A stretch of 64,000 nucleotides of DNA from Synechococcus sp. PCC 7336 (GCF_000332275.1 NZ_CM001776.1:62001-126000), one strand, 5' to 3'; shown: positions 52,313 through 61,531, numbered from the stretch's first letter. Made by a program: numbers and translations. Notes: generated by a model not told the origin, from the letters alone.

Positions 52313-52969
52313 ATGAGCCTAACCGAACAATTATCTGCCCAAGCAGCCCAATATCGCGCTCAATTGCCAGATGAGGTATTAGAAAAAATGGCTCGCACCA
52401 CTGCCGATCTAGCAGTATCTGGAATCGTAGATCGCAGCCTCAAAGCAGGCGATCGCGCCTCCAACTTCACTCTCCCTAACGCTGTGGGGAAAGACGTGCA
52501 ACTGAGTGAGCTGTTAGCTGATGGACCCGTTGTTTTAAGCTTCTATCGAGGTCAGTGGTGCCCCTACTGCAACTTAGAATTGCGGGCCTTGCAAGAAGCT
52601 TTGCCAGACATAACTGCTGCTGGCGCCAATCTAGTAGCAATTTCGCCCCAAACCCCCGATCGCTCGCTGTCTACCGTCGAGAAAAACGAATTGACATTTG
52701 AAGTTCTGAGCGACGTGGGCAATCGTGTTGCTCGCCAATACGGTCTAGTCTTCACTTTGCCTGAAGAGTTACGTCCTATCTATGCCAGCTTTGGTATCGA
52801 TGTCCCCGCCCACAATGGCGACGAAACCTTTGAATTGCCCCTTGCTGCCACCTATGTCATTGCGCCTAATGGCATCATTGCCCATGCCTTCATCAACGCG
52901 GATTACAAGCAACGCCTCGAACCCGCGAATATCATCGCAGTTCTAAAGGCTCTTGCAGTAGCTGCTTGA
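52313..52969 (+). CDS. AhpC/TSA-type peroxiredoxin-like protein
   Basis: The 218-residue protein has the thioredoxin fold of the AhpC/TSA group. The active-site segment is FYRGQWCPYCNLELRALQEALP, with a CxxC (CPYC) in place of the typical peroxidatic Cys of 2-Cys enzymes. Around it are VGKDVQLSELLADGPVVLS and LVAISPQTPD. The N-terminal 60 residues are helical (LSAQAAQYRAQLPDEVLEKMART), as in the 'peroxiredoxin-like family' proteins that reduce peroxides with thioredoxin or glutathione. It starts 163 bases after the PLP gene and is followed within 75 bases by a thioredoxin gene, a likely electron donor. Confidence 0.85.
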   Translation: MSLTEQLSAQAAQYRAQLPDEVLEKMARTTADLAVSGIVDRSLKAGDRASNFTLPNAVGKDVQLSELLADGPVVLSFYRGQWCPYCNLELRALQEALPDITAAGANLVAISPQTPDRSLSTVEKNELTFEVLSDVGNRVARQYGLVFTLPEELRPIYASFGIDVPAHNGDETFELPLAATYVIAPNGIIAHAFINADYKQRLEPANIIAVLKALAVAA

Positions 52970-53040
52970 AGATTTCCATCTTTCCCGAGTGCGAGAAAGT
53001 ATTGCTGACGTTTCACCCACTCACCATTAGGAGAAAATCT

Positions 53041-53406
53041 ATGTTTGCACCGATAACCTCTACACCGATCGAGCTAACTGACAATACCTTTGCTACTGAA
53101 GTTCTCGATAACGCCCTCCCCGTTTTAGTCGAGTTTTGGGCTCCTTGGTGTGCGTCCTGTCGCGCTATTTCCCCTGTCATTGACGAGCTAGCAATGAAGT
53201 TTGACGGACGTCTCAAAGTGGCCGCGATGGATATTGAAGAATATGAGGAAGTTGCGACGGAATACAACATCAGTACGATTCCCACACTCGCAATTTTCCA
53301 GAACGGTCGCGAAGTCGAGCGCATCCAAGGGCTGCAGTCCAAGAAGGTGATAACGGACAAGATTGTGGCTGCCATTGACTCCTCCGCACCGAACTCTGCG
53401 GCCTAG
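53041..53406 (+). CDS. Thioredoxin with a WCASC active site
   Basis: The start is ATG 53041 (MFAPITSTPIELTDNTF), with AGGAG about ten bases upstream; the open frame reaches 52966 inside the preceding gene. The 121-residue protein is a thioredoxin: PVLVEFWAPWCASCRAISPVIDELA holds the redox Cys pair in WCASC (canonical WCGPC), and STIPTLAIFQNGREVERIQG contains the conserved cis-Pro. Substituting Gly-Pro by Ala-Ser between the cysteines usually changes redox potential. It follows the peroxiredoxin-like gene closely and may reduce its product. Confidence 0.9.
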   Translation: MFAPITSTPIELTDNTFATEVLDNALPVLVEFWAPWCASCRAISPVIDELAMKFDGRLKVAAMDIEEYEEVATEYNISTIPTLAIFQNGREVERIQGLQSKKVITDKIVAAIDSSAPNSAA

Positions 53407-53558
53407 CAAGCGAGGTTGAGCTAACGCTTCACAGAGGCAACCGCATCCTGCCGTCTCGAGCAGCCCCCTGCTTGTGGCGGCGCGCAGCTATTTTGTTCGT
53501 AGAGGGCGATCGCTCGACTGCCAGTCGAGCATCAAGTAACCGTGCAAACTTCGACGAG

Positions 53559-54191
53559 CTAGCTGTGAATTCTGGGTTCGGGATGCAAGCTGGAGAGAAT
53601 CTCGCTTTCCACAGCCGCTAATGCTGTGAGGCGAGCATTGACAACTGGGCGCTCGAAATAGGTGTCGGCTAGCACCCAGTAAATGCCGTAATGTCGCGCC
53701 TCGGATGCCATCAAGCCGCGATAAAACGCAGCCAATTCTGGCTCGGGACAATATTGTCCCAATAAGCCCAATCGCTCGTGACTGCGAGCTTCAATTAAGC
53801 CGCAAACGAGCAAAAAGTCGAGCATGCGCTCGGGTTCTTGGCGACGCACCTGCGCTTTTAACTTGCCACCGTAGGGGGGCGCATTTAGGGGTGCCAGCGA
53901 TATGCCGCGCTTGTCTAACCAGCCATTAACTTGCTCGAAATGTTCCAGCTCTTCGCGGGCGATCGCCGTCAGCATGCGCACCAGTTTTGCACTGGAGGGA
54001 TAGCGAAACATGAGATTGAGGGCGGCACTGGCAGCTTTGCGCTCGCAATGGGAATGATCGAGCAGAATTGTGTCTAGGTTGGCGATCGCCTGTTCCACCC
54101 ACCCGCTGCGCGTAGGCTGCAGTAAAAATCGAATGCGGGAATCGACTTCGGGATGCGATCGCTCGATCGAGACAGTCACGGGTTCATCCAT
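53559..54191 (-). CDS. miaE: tRNA 2-methylthio-N6-isopentenyladenosine hydroxylase
   Basis: The 210-residue di-iron oxygenase hydroxylates ms2i6A-37 in tRNAs that read U-starting codons. The di-iron site residues are visible: DHSHCERKAASAALNLMFRYP (E and H), REELEHFEQV (ExxH), and EARSHERLGLL and MASEARHYGIYWVLA (E-x2-H pairs). The N-terminal LDTILLDHSHCE is typical. It ends next to the convergent thioredoxin cluster and precedes (on the minus strand) nothing but a 152-base gap. It lies 43 bases downstream of glgA and could be co-transcribed with it. Confidence 0.9.
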   Translation of the reverse strand: MDEPVTVSIERSHPEVDSRIRFLLQPTRSGWVEQAIANLDTILLDHSHCERKAASAALNLMFRYPSSAKLVRMLTAIAREELEHFEQVNGWLDKRGISLAPLNAPPYGGKLKAQVRRQEPERMLDFLLVCGLIEARSHERLGLLGQYCPEPELAAFYRGLMASEARHYGIYWVLADTYFERPVVNARLTALAAVESEILSSLHPEPRIHS

Positions 54192-54234
54192 TCAAGTCTT
54201 GCCAGTCCAGCCTAAACTACTTTCGAGGCGGCCA

Positions 54235-55683
54235 TTAAGTCAGCGTGACAGCTTCCGGCGACGAATTGGACAGCATCTCCAGCAAATCTAACCCCATAAT
54301 GTAGCCGTAGACTTTGATGTAGTCCCGAGCCGATCGCGCCCAGCTAAAGTCCTGTGCCATGCCCCGCTGCTGCAGTGCCCGCCAAGCATCCTTATATTGA
54401 AATCCTTCCCAAGCCCGCACCATACAGGTATAGAGATCTAGGCCCTCGTAGCGATCGAAACAGTAGCCCGTCCCCGTCCCCTCTATCGGACTGTGGTGGG
54501 ACACCGTATCCACTAAGCCACCCGTCCGTCGCACAATCGGTACGCAGCCATAGCGGAGGGCAATCATTTGGCTAATGCCGCAAGGCTCGAACCGGCTGGG
54601 CATGAGAAAAGCATCGGCTCCAGCGTAGATGCGTTGGGCTAATTGGGCATCAAATCCACAGAAGAAGGTGACGCGATCGCCCCAGCGATCGCTTAACTCC
54701 TGCAGTTTGCCTTCGTAATAGGGATTGCCACTGCCGAGAATAACCAGTTGGGCATCGCTATAGGCCAAGAATCTCTCCAATGCCTGCAAGGCTAGGTCAA
54801 TACCCTTCTGCTCTACCAATCGCGAGACTATTCCCAGCAAAAAGGCGTTGGGGTTGGGGTTGAAGCTAGCATCGGCCTGCAGCGCTGCTTTATTGGCAGC
54901 CCGCAGCTCCAAAGTGTCGAGACTGTAGGGTTTTGCGAGAGTTGCATCGGTCTCGGGGTTGAACCGATCGCGATCGATGCCATTGAGAATGCCGTGCAAG
55001 CGCAGCCCAAGCGAAGAGAGCAGCCCATCCAAATCTTCCCCCTGCTCGGGACGACAAATTTCGCGGGCATAGGTGGGCGAGACAGTAGTGACTTGGTCCG
55101 CATAGGCAATCCCTGCAGCCATGGTGTTGCGAGCGTCAAAGTACCAGGGCAGTGAGGTCATGCGATCGAGCATCCAGCGCCACGGCCCTTGATAGGCCAA
55201 GTTGTGAATCGTAAAAACCGTGCCGATATCGGAGGTCTCTCGCATCCAAGCCGGCACTAGACCGGTGTGCCAATCGTGGCAGTGGAGGATATTCGGCTTC
55301 CACCAGTAGTTCCAAGCAAATTCGGCCACGCAATTGGCAAAAAACGTAAATCTCCAGGGCTCGTCTTCGCCAGAGTAGATGCGGTGCGGGGCAAAGGCGT
55401 AGTGTTCGACCAAATAGAGGGGGACGTCGGTTTCGGGCAATACCGTTTTGTAAATATTACAAGTGGAATCCATCACCCGGGCGGTCCAAATTGGCCCTTG
55501 CTTGACGCAGTCCGCAAGCTCCTCCCGCAGCCATAAGAAGCCATAGAAGGGCATGATAATGCGAACATCCAAGCCTTGCTGGCGCAATACGGGGGGCAAG
55601 GTACCCACGACATCGGCCATTCCCCCCACTTTTGCAATCGGGGCGGCCTCGGCGGCAGCAAACAAAATTTTGATATCGGCCAT
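54235..55683 (-). CDS. glgA: Glycogen synthase
   Basis: The 482-residue GT5 enzyme extends alpha-1,4-glucan from ADP-glucose. The N-terminal motif KVGGMADVVGTLP contains the ADP-glucose Lys (usual KVGGLADVVG, with Met for Leu). HCHDWHTGLVPAW, VFTIHNLAYQG and RDRFNPETD follow. The donor half has LLGIVSRLVEQKGIDLALQAL, FLMPSRFEPCGISQMIALRYGCVPIVRRTGGL with the E-x7-E residues (shown here in two motif regions), and a C-terminal helix. Length and order match GlgA. It is transcribed toward miaE. Confidence 0.96.
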   Translation of the reverse strand: MADIKILFAAAEAAPIAKVGGMADVVGTLPPVLRQQGLDVRIIMPFYGFLWLREELADCVKQGPIWTARVMDSTCNIYKTVLPETDVPLYLVEHYAFAPHRIYSGEDEPWRFTFFANCVAEFAWNYWWKPNILHCHDWHTGLVPAWMRETSDIGTVFTIHNLAYQGPWRWMLDRMTSLPWYFDARNTMAAGIAYADQVTTVSPTYAREICRPEQGEDLDGLLSSLGLRLHGILNGIDRDRFNPETDATLAKPYSLDTLELRAANKAALQADASFNPNPNAFLLGIVSRLVEQKGIDLALQALERFLAYSDAQLVILGSGNPYYEGKLQELSDRWGDRVTFFCGFDAQLAQRIYAGADAFLMPSRFEPCGISQMIALRYGCVPIVRRTGGLVDTVSHHSPIEGTGTGYCFDRYEGLDLYTCMVRAWEGFQYKDAWRALQQRGMAQDFSWARSARDYIKVYGYIMGLDLLEMLSNSSPEAVTLT

Positions 55684-55808
55684 GATAGGGGCAGGAGCGT
55701 GTCCCTTGTACCATACGGCATTTGTCGCACTAGATGCGGTGCCTCAGGGGTTGGGGGATCGCATTGAGGCTTCGGGCTAGAGTGGTGCTATCTAGCTAGA
55801 GTCTGGCA

Positions 55809-56912
55809 ATGCTCGAGTTCCCGTTTGCCCCCTCTGCGAGCCCCCGACAGGTGCCTCACGCAGGCTACCACGGCACTAACCGATCGCAGCATTTCTTCGA
55901 AGGTTGGTACTTTCGCGTCACGCTGCCGCAGGAGGGCCAGAGCTTTGCCTTTATGTATTCGATTGAAGATCCCGGTGGAGGCAGCGATCGCAGTGGGGGC
56001 ACTGTCCAAGTGTTGGGGCCGCAGGACGAGCTGGCCTGGCGATCGCTACCCAATGTGAATGGATTTTGGGGCGATCGCGATCGGCTAGCGTTGGGCCATT
56101 GGGGGCAGGTTGTTGCTGGGATGGTGCCTCCCCATCAACTCCTGCCCGCCGGAGAATTTTTCCGGCGAGTCCGATCGGGATATCAAGTCAGCGATCGCCT
56201 CAACCAGGGGTGTTTTTGGGAGCCGCAGCGGGGGGAGTGGGTGCGCTGGCTCTACCGGGTCGAGCCGCTGTATAGCTATGGCGGGCTGCAGCCGGAGGCC
56301 ACGATGGGCTGGCTCTCCTATCTGTCCGTATTCGAGCCGGGCTGGCAAATTTTGATGGCGATGGGTCGGGCGACGGGATGGGTGGAATGGCGGGGGAGGC
56401 GGCACGAGTTCGAGCGCGCACCGGCCTATGCCGAGAAAAATTGGGGCGGAGCGTTTCCCCTCAAGTGGTTTTGGCTCCATTGCAATGCTTTCGAAGACCA
56501 ACCTCAGATCGCCCTCACCTGTGCGGGGGGACTGCGGAAGCTGTTGTGGCAAACGGAAGCCGTCGGCACGGCCAGCTTGTCTTGGGGCGATCGCTGCTAT
56601 CGGTTTATGCCCAAAGATAGTCAGATTCGCTGGAGTGTAGCCCCTTGGGGGCGTTGGGAGTTTGAGGCGGTACGAGACGGCGATCGCCTGCTATTGCGCG
56701 GCAGTGTCGATCGTCCTGCCACTGCTGTAATGGTGCCTACCGCCTCGGGTATGCGCTATGCCTGCTGGGATACAACCCAGGGGGAGTTGGAGCTGCAGTT
56801 GTGGCGAGAATCGGAGGATTGTTGGGAATTGGTGCTAGAGGCTCGCAGTCGGTTAGCCGGTTTGGAAGTGGGGGGCGATCGTTGGGATGAGAGTTGGACG
56901 CACCAGACCTAA
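55809..56912 (+). CDS. Tocopherol cyclase
   Basis: The 367-residue protein resembles tocopherol cyclase (VTE1, Synechocystis slr1737), which closes the chromanol ring of 2,3-dimethyl-5-phytyl-benzoquinol to form gamma-tocopherol. Characteristic segments are GYHGTNRSQHFFEGWYFRVTLPQEGQSFAFMYSIEDPGG, FHWLP-like GYQVSDRLNQGCFWEP, LYSYGGLQPEATMGWLSYLSVFEPGWQILMAMGRATGWVEWRG and AYAEKNWGGAFPLKWFWLHCNAF. The length is in the family range. The start at ATG 55809 has no strong ribosome-binding site. The next gene (DUF262) begins 12 bases after the stop, although the two seem functionally unrelated. Confidence 0.9.
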   Translation: MLEFPFAPSASPRQVPHAGYHGTNRSQHFFEGWYFRVTLPQEGQSFAFMYSIEDPGGGSDRSGGTVQVLGPQDELAWRSLPNVNGFWGDRDRLALGHWGQVVAGMVPPHQLLPAGEFFRRVRSGYQVSDRLNQGCFWEPQRGEWVRWLYRVEPLYSYGGLQPEATMGWLSYLSVFEPGWQILMAMGRATGWVEWRGRRHEFERAPAYAEKNWGGAFPLKWFWLHCNAFEDQPQIALTCAGGLRKLLWQTEAVGTASLSWGDRCYRFMPKDSQIRWSVAPWGRWEFEAVRDGDRLLLRGSVDRPATAVMVPTASGMRYACWDTTQGELELQLWRESEDCWELVLEARSRLAGLEVGGDRWDESWTHQT

Positions 56913-56924
56913 GGGAGAAAAATA

Positions 56925-58691
56925 ATGGCAACCATGAATTTCAACACCACCAACTCCACCTTTCGGCAGCTTCTCGGCAACGGCTTAACCTATCGCGTAC
57001 CTCCTTTCCAGCGAGATTACTCTTGGACAGAAGACGAATGGGAAGACCTTTGGCAAGACATCCTCGGCTTATTTGATGAAGATGGCGAACCCGCCCATTA
57101 CATGGGTTATCTCGTACTACAATCCTCCGACAGCAAACAATTCGATATCATTGACGGACAGCAACGCATGACCACCCTCAGCGTCGCGATCCTCGCCGGA
57201 CTTGCCTACCTAGAAGATCTCGTTAAAGCAAACCTCGATGCCGATAAAAACCGCCGCCGCAAAGATCAATTGCAAAATAGCTATATCGGTTACGTCGATC
57301 CTGTCAGCCTCGTCCCCCGTTCCAAACTCGAACTCAATCGACACAATAACCGCTTTTATCAAACCTATCTCGTCCCCCTTGCCCCCATTCCCAGACGAGG
57401 GCTCAATGCCTCAGAACATCTTCTCAGAAAAGCCTTTGAATGGTTTAAAACCCGCTTTAAAACTAAATGTGGAACCCAGATAAACAGCGGTGAAAATTTT
57501 ACGGCCATGCTCGATACTCTGGTAGATAAACTCTTCTTTACTGTTATCACTGTCACCGACGAACTCAATGCCTTTACAGTTTTTGAGACTCTCAATGCCC
57601 GAGGGGTAAGACTCTCTGCTACAGATCTCCTGAAAAACTATCTATTTTCTTTGATTAGCACCCAAGAAACTCATGAAACAGAACTCAAAGCTCTTGAAGA
57701 CTTTTGGGAACGCATTGTGGGCTTGCTCGGTAGTGAGAGTTTTCCTGAATTCCTAAGAGTCTTTTGGAACAGCCGCAATAAACTCGTCCGCAAATCAGAT
57801 CTATTTAAAACCATTCGTCGTCGGCTTACCACCCGCGAACAGGCGTTTGAGCTCGTTCGGGATTTAGACCGTTTTGCCGCCATTTATGCTGCTCTACGCG
57901 ATCCCCAAGATGCTAACTGGGAAATTGAAGAACGGGCAGCCCTCCAGCAATTACAGATGTTTAACGTGCGTCAACCCCTAGCAATGTTGATGGCTTGCTA
58001 TCACAAATTTTTCGACGGCGATCGCCCTACATTTAGGCGAATAGTCAGAGCAATCTCTGTGATTTCTTTCCGCTACAATATCATTTGTAGCTTGCCGACT
58101 AACGAACAAGAGAGACTCTATAACGAAATTGCTTATAAAGTCTCTGACGAAACCTACCGAACCGATAAAGAGGTGCTGGCAGCCCTGAAGGAAGTCTACC
58201 CAGAAGATGGACCATTTAAAGCTGCTTTTGCCGACAAGCAATTACGTACTGGCAACAGTAGAAATAGAAAAATTGTGCGCTATATCCTCTTTGAAATCGA
58301 AAAACAGAAATACGAACATGCTTTTGATTTCGAGAGTGTAACCTATAACCTAGAGCATATCTTGCCAGAAAACCCTTCAGCAACTTGGGATTACATTGAC
58401 GAAGTCAAACAAGATCGTCTAATTTACCGCTTAGGCAACATAACCCCTCTAGAAACCAACAAAAATCAGGATCTTGCAAACCAAGGATACGATGTGAAAC
58501 GGCCGATTTACGAAAAAAGTAATTTTCAAATGACCCAGGCGATCGCCAAGCACTATGAAACTTGGGACGAACAAACAATTGAATCGCGCCAAAAAAAACT
58601 TGCCAACGTAGCAGCCGGTATTTGGCACATTGAGTTCCCCCCAATGCGCCATCAGCGCAGCACCTCCACACGGGTAGCCCGTTGCGATTGA
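56925..58691 (+). CDS. DUF262/DUF1524 protein (GmrSD-type, possible defence nuclease)
   Basis: The 588-residue protein combines two domains of single-chain GmrSD-type restriction enzymes. The DUF262 (GmrS, NTPase-like) part is at residues 1-250: GLTYRVPPFQRDYSWTEDEWEDLWQDI, FDIIDGQQRMTTLSV (IDGQQR motif) and FETLNARGVRLSATDLLKNYL. The DUF1524 (GmrD, HNH-like) part is at the C-terminus: NLEHILPENPSATW (the His of HxxP) and RLGNITPLETNKN. GmrSD cleaves glucosylated or hydroxymethylated phage DNA. It stands alone without a methylase. It uses somewhat more A/T than its neighbours. Its last 40 bases overlap the 3' end of the convergent M48 gene. Confidence 0.88.
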   Translation: MATMNFNTTNSTFRQLLGNGLTYRVPPFQRDYSWTEDEWEDLWQDILGLFDEDGEPAHYMGYLVLQSSDSKQFDIIDGQQRMTTLSVAILAGLAYLEDLVKANLDADKNRRRKDQLQNSYIGYVDPVSLVPRSKLELNRHNNRFYQTYLVPLAPIPRRGLNASEHLLRKAFEWFKTRFKTKCGTQINSGENFTAMLDTLVDKLFFTVITVTDELNAFTVFETLNARGVRLSATDLLKNYLFSLISTQETHETELKALEDFWERIVGLLGSESFPEFLRVFWNSRNKLVRKSDLFKTIRRRLTTREQAFELVRDLDRFAAIYAALRDPQDANWEIEERAALQQLQMFNVRQPLAMLMACYHKFFDGDRPTFRRIVRAISVISFRYNIICSLPTNEQERLYNEIAYKVSDETYRTDKEVLAALKEVYPEDGPFKAAFADKQLRTGNSRNRKIVRYILFEIEKQKYEHAFDFESVTYNLEHILPENPSATWDYIDEVKQDRLIYRLGNITPLETNKNQDLANQGYDVKRPIYEKSNFQMTQAIAKHYETWDEQTIESRQKKLANVAAGIWHIEFPPMRHQRSTSTRVARCD

Positions 58692-59521
58692 TTGGGGAAC
58701 CGCTGAGCAATCATGGCATTGAGCCGCTCGATCCGGTCTTCAGTATGGGGGTGAGTGCTGACAAAGGCGGGGGGGGAGCTAGCTCCCAATAGTTTCGAGA
58801 GAAATTGAGGCATGGCATTGGGGTCGTACCCCGCCTGCGCCAGGATATCGAGCCCTTCAGCATCCGCTTCGTATTCTGCAGCTCGACTGCGGGGGCGACG
58901 AATGCCTAGTTCTACCCCCAGCGCTGCTAAGGCGCTATTGTCCACCCCTAGCGCCTGGGCTCCCGCCTGGGCGAGAGTGCTGCGCCGCATCTGCTCGACG
59001 ACGTGGCGTTCGGTGATGTGAGCCATTTCGTGGGCCAAAACTGAGGCGATCTGGGCTTCGTTATCTGCTGCACGGAGAGTACCCGTAGTGATGTACACAA
59101 AACCGCCCGTGGTGGCGAAGGCATTAATGGAATTGTCTCTCACCACCTGAATGGTAAAGGGCAAATCGGGGCGATCGGTGTGGGGCACCAGTCGGCGGCC
59201 AATGCGGTTGACTCGGTTGACCAACTGCGGGTTGGTTTCGATCTGAAATTCGCCGCTGCGCACCAATTGGTTGTTAATATCGCGGCCTAGCTCGATTTCC
59301 TGACGCTCCGAAATATTCGAGAGTTGAATGGCTCGCAAGCCATTGAAGAGCAGCCGCCCGAAATCAATCGCGTTGGCGGGTGGAGCAGTGATTGTTGCGG
59401 CAGCAGCAATTGTGGCGACGGCAGTAGAAACCAAACGGCGGTAGATATGTCTGGTGTGAGTACGTTTGTTACTGACAGGCTGCTTGGATTGGTGGAAGAG
59501 AGAGGTGAGAAAACTTGGCAT
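58652..59521 (-). CDS. Exported M48-family metalloprotease
   Basis: The start is placed at ATG 59521 (MPSFLTSLFHQSKQ); the open frame reaches 59533 through a TTG. The protein of 289 residues has a positively charged start and a hydrophobic stretch ending in PPANA (residues 30-46), so it is exported or membrane anchored. The zinc site is IASVLAHEMAHITERHVV (HExxH), with the distal Glu in AAEYEADAEGLDILAQAGYDP. VSTHPHTEDRIERLNAM is the family's C-terminal motif. Such BepA-like proteases act on envelope proteins. Its last codons overlap the 3' end of the DUF262 gene. Confidence 0.92.
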   Translation of the reverse strand: MPSFLTSLFHQSKQPVSNKRTHTRHIYRRLVSTAVATIAAAATITAPPANAIDFGRLLFNGLRAIQLSNISERQEIELGRDINNQLVRSGEFQIETNPQLVNRVNRIGRRLVPHTDRPDLPFTIQVVRDNSINAFATTGGFVYITTGTLRAADNEAQIASVLAHEMAHITERHVVEQMRRSTLAQAGAQALGVDNSALAALGVELGIRRPRSRAAEYEADAEGLDILAQAGYDPNAMPQFLSKLLGASSPPAFVSTHPHTEDRIERLNAMIAQRFPNQSQRATRVEVLR

Positions 59522-59807
59522 TGTCGCAAACAAGCTCGACTACTTTTAGGTTAATTAATTTTGCCCAGTTTGAAACGGGCGGTCGAGGCAAGCTGCGGTG
59601 CGCGCTGCCGCAATTGCGGTGGAGGTTTCTGCAAGATCGCGACCAGTGGTTTGTAGCGCCCACTGGCAATAGGGCTGAGATTGCTGCACTTCAGATATAG
59701 CCGGGGTTAAGCTATGTAACAGCTACGCCAAATGGATGGCAAGATAGCTCGGTCTGTCGAGCGCAAGCTGAATCTTGCCGGATGCAGAACTATCGGATAC
59801 AGAAATT

Positions 59808-60443
59808 ATGGCAAATCAACCGATAAGACGGGCGATCGCAATTGCAGCAGGATTGTGGGGGGCGTTCGCCCTTGCTTCAATGGACACAGCGGCGATCGCG
59901 CAAACCGAATTTCGGCTGCTGGGGGAACCGGTCCTGACGCTGCGCAATCCAGCAGGAGAAACTGCCACACGGGCAGAATTGGTGGAGCAGCGATTTAAAG
60001 CCATTGTGGAGAGCGGACCCATTGACGATTTAGAGGTGAGTACGCGAGGAAATGCCGAGGCGGCCCAACTGCTGTTGAATGGTGCAGTGTTGGTGGATGT
60101 GACCCTTGAGGATGCGGCGGCGAACGCCACGGGTAAGGCGATCGCTCTGGCCGAAGTCTGGGCGGAGCGGCTGCAGACTATTTTGGATCGGCCCGAAGTG
60201 CGGCAGCAGATTTTAGCGACGGCAAATATGCCTGCCCAACTCGTAGTGGGTGGGCGGCGATATGTCAGACAATCCGAACCTGCCCCCGACTTGGGGCGGT
60301 TTGTGACTGACGGCACTCGGGTCCAAAACCGCGTGATTTTCTGGATGTCGTCCACTCGCGAGCGCCGCTTGCCCCAGCCGATACCCAGCGAAATTTACCT
60401 GCTCGATGGTTTCCGCCAATTTATCCCCTATCGCGCCTCTTAG
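59808..60443 (+). CDS. Secreted protein of unknown function
   Basis: The start is ATG 59808 (MANQPIRRAIAIAAGLWGAF), which leaves a signal-like hydrophobic segment ending near AIAQ; an upstream in-frame ATG at 59775 adds 11 residues. The 211-residue mature region has a conserved-looking order: FRLLGEPVLTLRNPAGE, TRAELVEQRFKAIVESGPIDDLEVSTRGN, AVLVDVTLEDAAANATGKAIALAEVWAERLQ. Proteins of this pattern, with TGK-AxxxAxxWAxxL, are common in cyanobacteria as exported proteins upstream of mechanosensitive channels. I cannot assign a role. It precedes the M48 gene by 12 bases. Confidence 0.65.
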   Translation: MANQPIRRAIAIAAGLWGAFALASMDTAAIAQTEFRLLGEPVLTLRNPAGETATRAELVEQRFKAIVESGPIDDLEVSTRGNAEAAQLLLNGAVLVDVTLEDAAANATGKAIALAEVWAERLQTILDRPEVRQQILATANMPAQLVVGGRRYVRQSEPAPDLGRFVTDGTRVQNRVIFWMSSTRERRLPQPIPSEIYLLDGFRQFIPYRAS

Positions 60444-60455
60444 CGCTCAATCGCC

Positions 60456-61277
60456 ATGTCCTCAATCTCCCGCAAAATTTTGTCCGGTTTGACTGCCGAC
60501 CGATTTCGGCATCCCATTGACGAGCAAGCGACGCGATCGCTCCAACAACTGCCGGGTTTGGGCCTGCTCATCCAAACGCTGATGGCCCCCGCTGCCGAAC
60601 AAATTTTCTATCTTGACAACATTGCCTCCAGTCTTCAGGTGGGCCCAAAGCAGCTACCCGACTTATTTCGCCTCTTGCTAGATGCCTGCCACATTCTCGA
60701 TATCGAGCCGCCCCAACTCTATGTCAAACAAAACCCCAGCCCCAATGCCTATACGTTTGCGATGCAGGGCAAACAACCCTTTATCGTCGTTCACACATCG
60801 CTACTAGATCTGTTAGAGCCACTGGAAGTGCAAGCGGTGCTGGCCCACGAGTTGGGCCATCTCAAGTGCAACCACGGCGTCTATCTCACCATGGCCAATA
60901 TTCTGATGCTATCGGCCAGCTTGATTCCGTTTGGAACCTTGCTGCAGCAGTCGCTGCAGGAGCAGCTAATGCAGTGGGTGCAATGTGCGGAATTTAGTTG
61001 CGATCGCGCGGCGCTGTTGGTCGCGCAGGAATCTAAAACGGTGGTGTCGGTGTTGATGAAACTATGTGGCGGTTCTCCTCAACTGTCATCGCAGCTGAAT
61101 GTGGACGCCTTTTTGGAGCAAGCCCGCACCTACAGCGAACTCGATCGCGACGACTGGCAAGTGATGCTGAAACGATTGCAGAATGCAGGGCGATCGCACC
61201 CCGTTCCCGTTCTGCGCGCTCGCGAAATCGATCGCTGGTTCCGCAGCAACACTTACGAACAACTCATGTCCGCTTAA
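60456..61277 (+). CDS. M48-family metalloprotease, HtpX-like
   Basis: The 273-residue protein is a second M48 protease, distinct from the exported one at 58652. Its zinc site is VQAVLAHELGHLKCNHGVYLTMAN (HELGH, about residue 128) and the distal Glu is in QCAEFSCDRAALLVAQES. A hydrophobic stretch ILMLSASLIPFGTLLQQSL lies between them, as in Ste24/HtpX-type enzymes. There is no signal peptide. It lies 12 bases after the secreted-protein gene on the same strand and shares an operon with it. Its substrate is unknown. Confidence 0.92.
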   Translation: MSSISRKILSGLTADRFRHPIDEQATRSLQQLPGLGLLIQTLMAPAAEQIFYLDNIASSLQVGPKQLPDLFRLLLDACHILDIEPPQLYVKQNPSPNAYTFAMQGKQPFIVVHTSLLDLLEPLEVQAVLAHELGHLKCNHGVYLTMANILMLSASLIPFGTLLQQSLQEQLMQWVQCAEFSCDRAALLVAQESKTVVSVLMKLCGGSPQLSSQLNVDAFLEQARTYSELDRDDWQVMLKRLQNAGRSHPVPVLRAREIDRWFRSNTYEQLMSA

Positions 61278-61297
61278 AGGGGCGAGCGATGCAAATG

Positions 61298-61531
61298 TCA
61301 GGGACTGGCCTCACCGCCAGTGGGAAGCCATTCAGATGCGGTATTGAATAAATTCACTGCTGCTTCCCAAATGCTGATGGGAGTAACGCCAAAGATAATA
61401 AAGAGTAGTAGGAGCAATACGAGCACGCTCAAAGCCGAAAAAATCGTACTTTTGAGCACCCGCACAGCCCAAACCACCGCAACGATGGTAATTGCAAGCG
61501 CAGCTAGTGCTGCGATGGTTTCCATTGACAT
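61298..61531 (-). CDS. Small membrane protein
   Basis: A start at ATG 61531 (MSMETIAALAALAITIVAVV) gives 77 residues; an upstream frame to 61552 is less likely, and ATG 61525 is also possible. Two hydrophobic segments (residues 5-22 and 26-50, LKSTIFSALSVLVLLLLLFIIFG) with a basic link between them predict a two-span membrane protein. The C-terminus is exposed (NTASEWLPTGGEASP). No family is recognised. It is convergent with the HtpX-like gene, ending 20 bases after it. Confidence 0.6.
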   Translation of the reverse strand: MSMETIAALAALAITIVAVVWAVRVLKSTIFSALSVLVLLLLLFIIFGVTPISIWEAAVNLFNTASEWLPTGGEASP

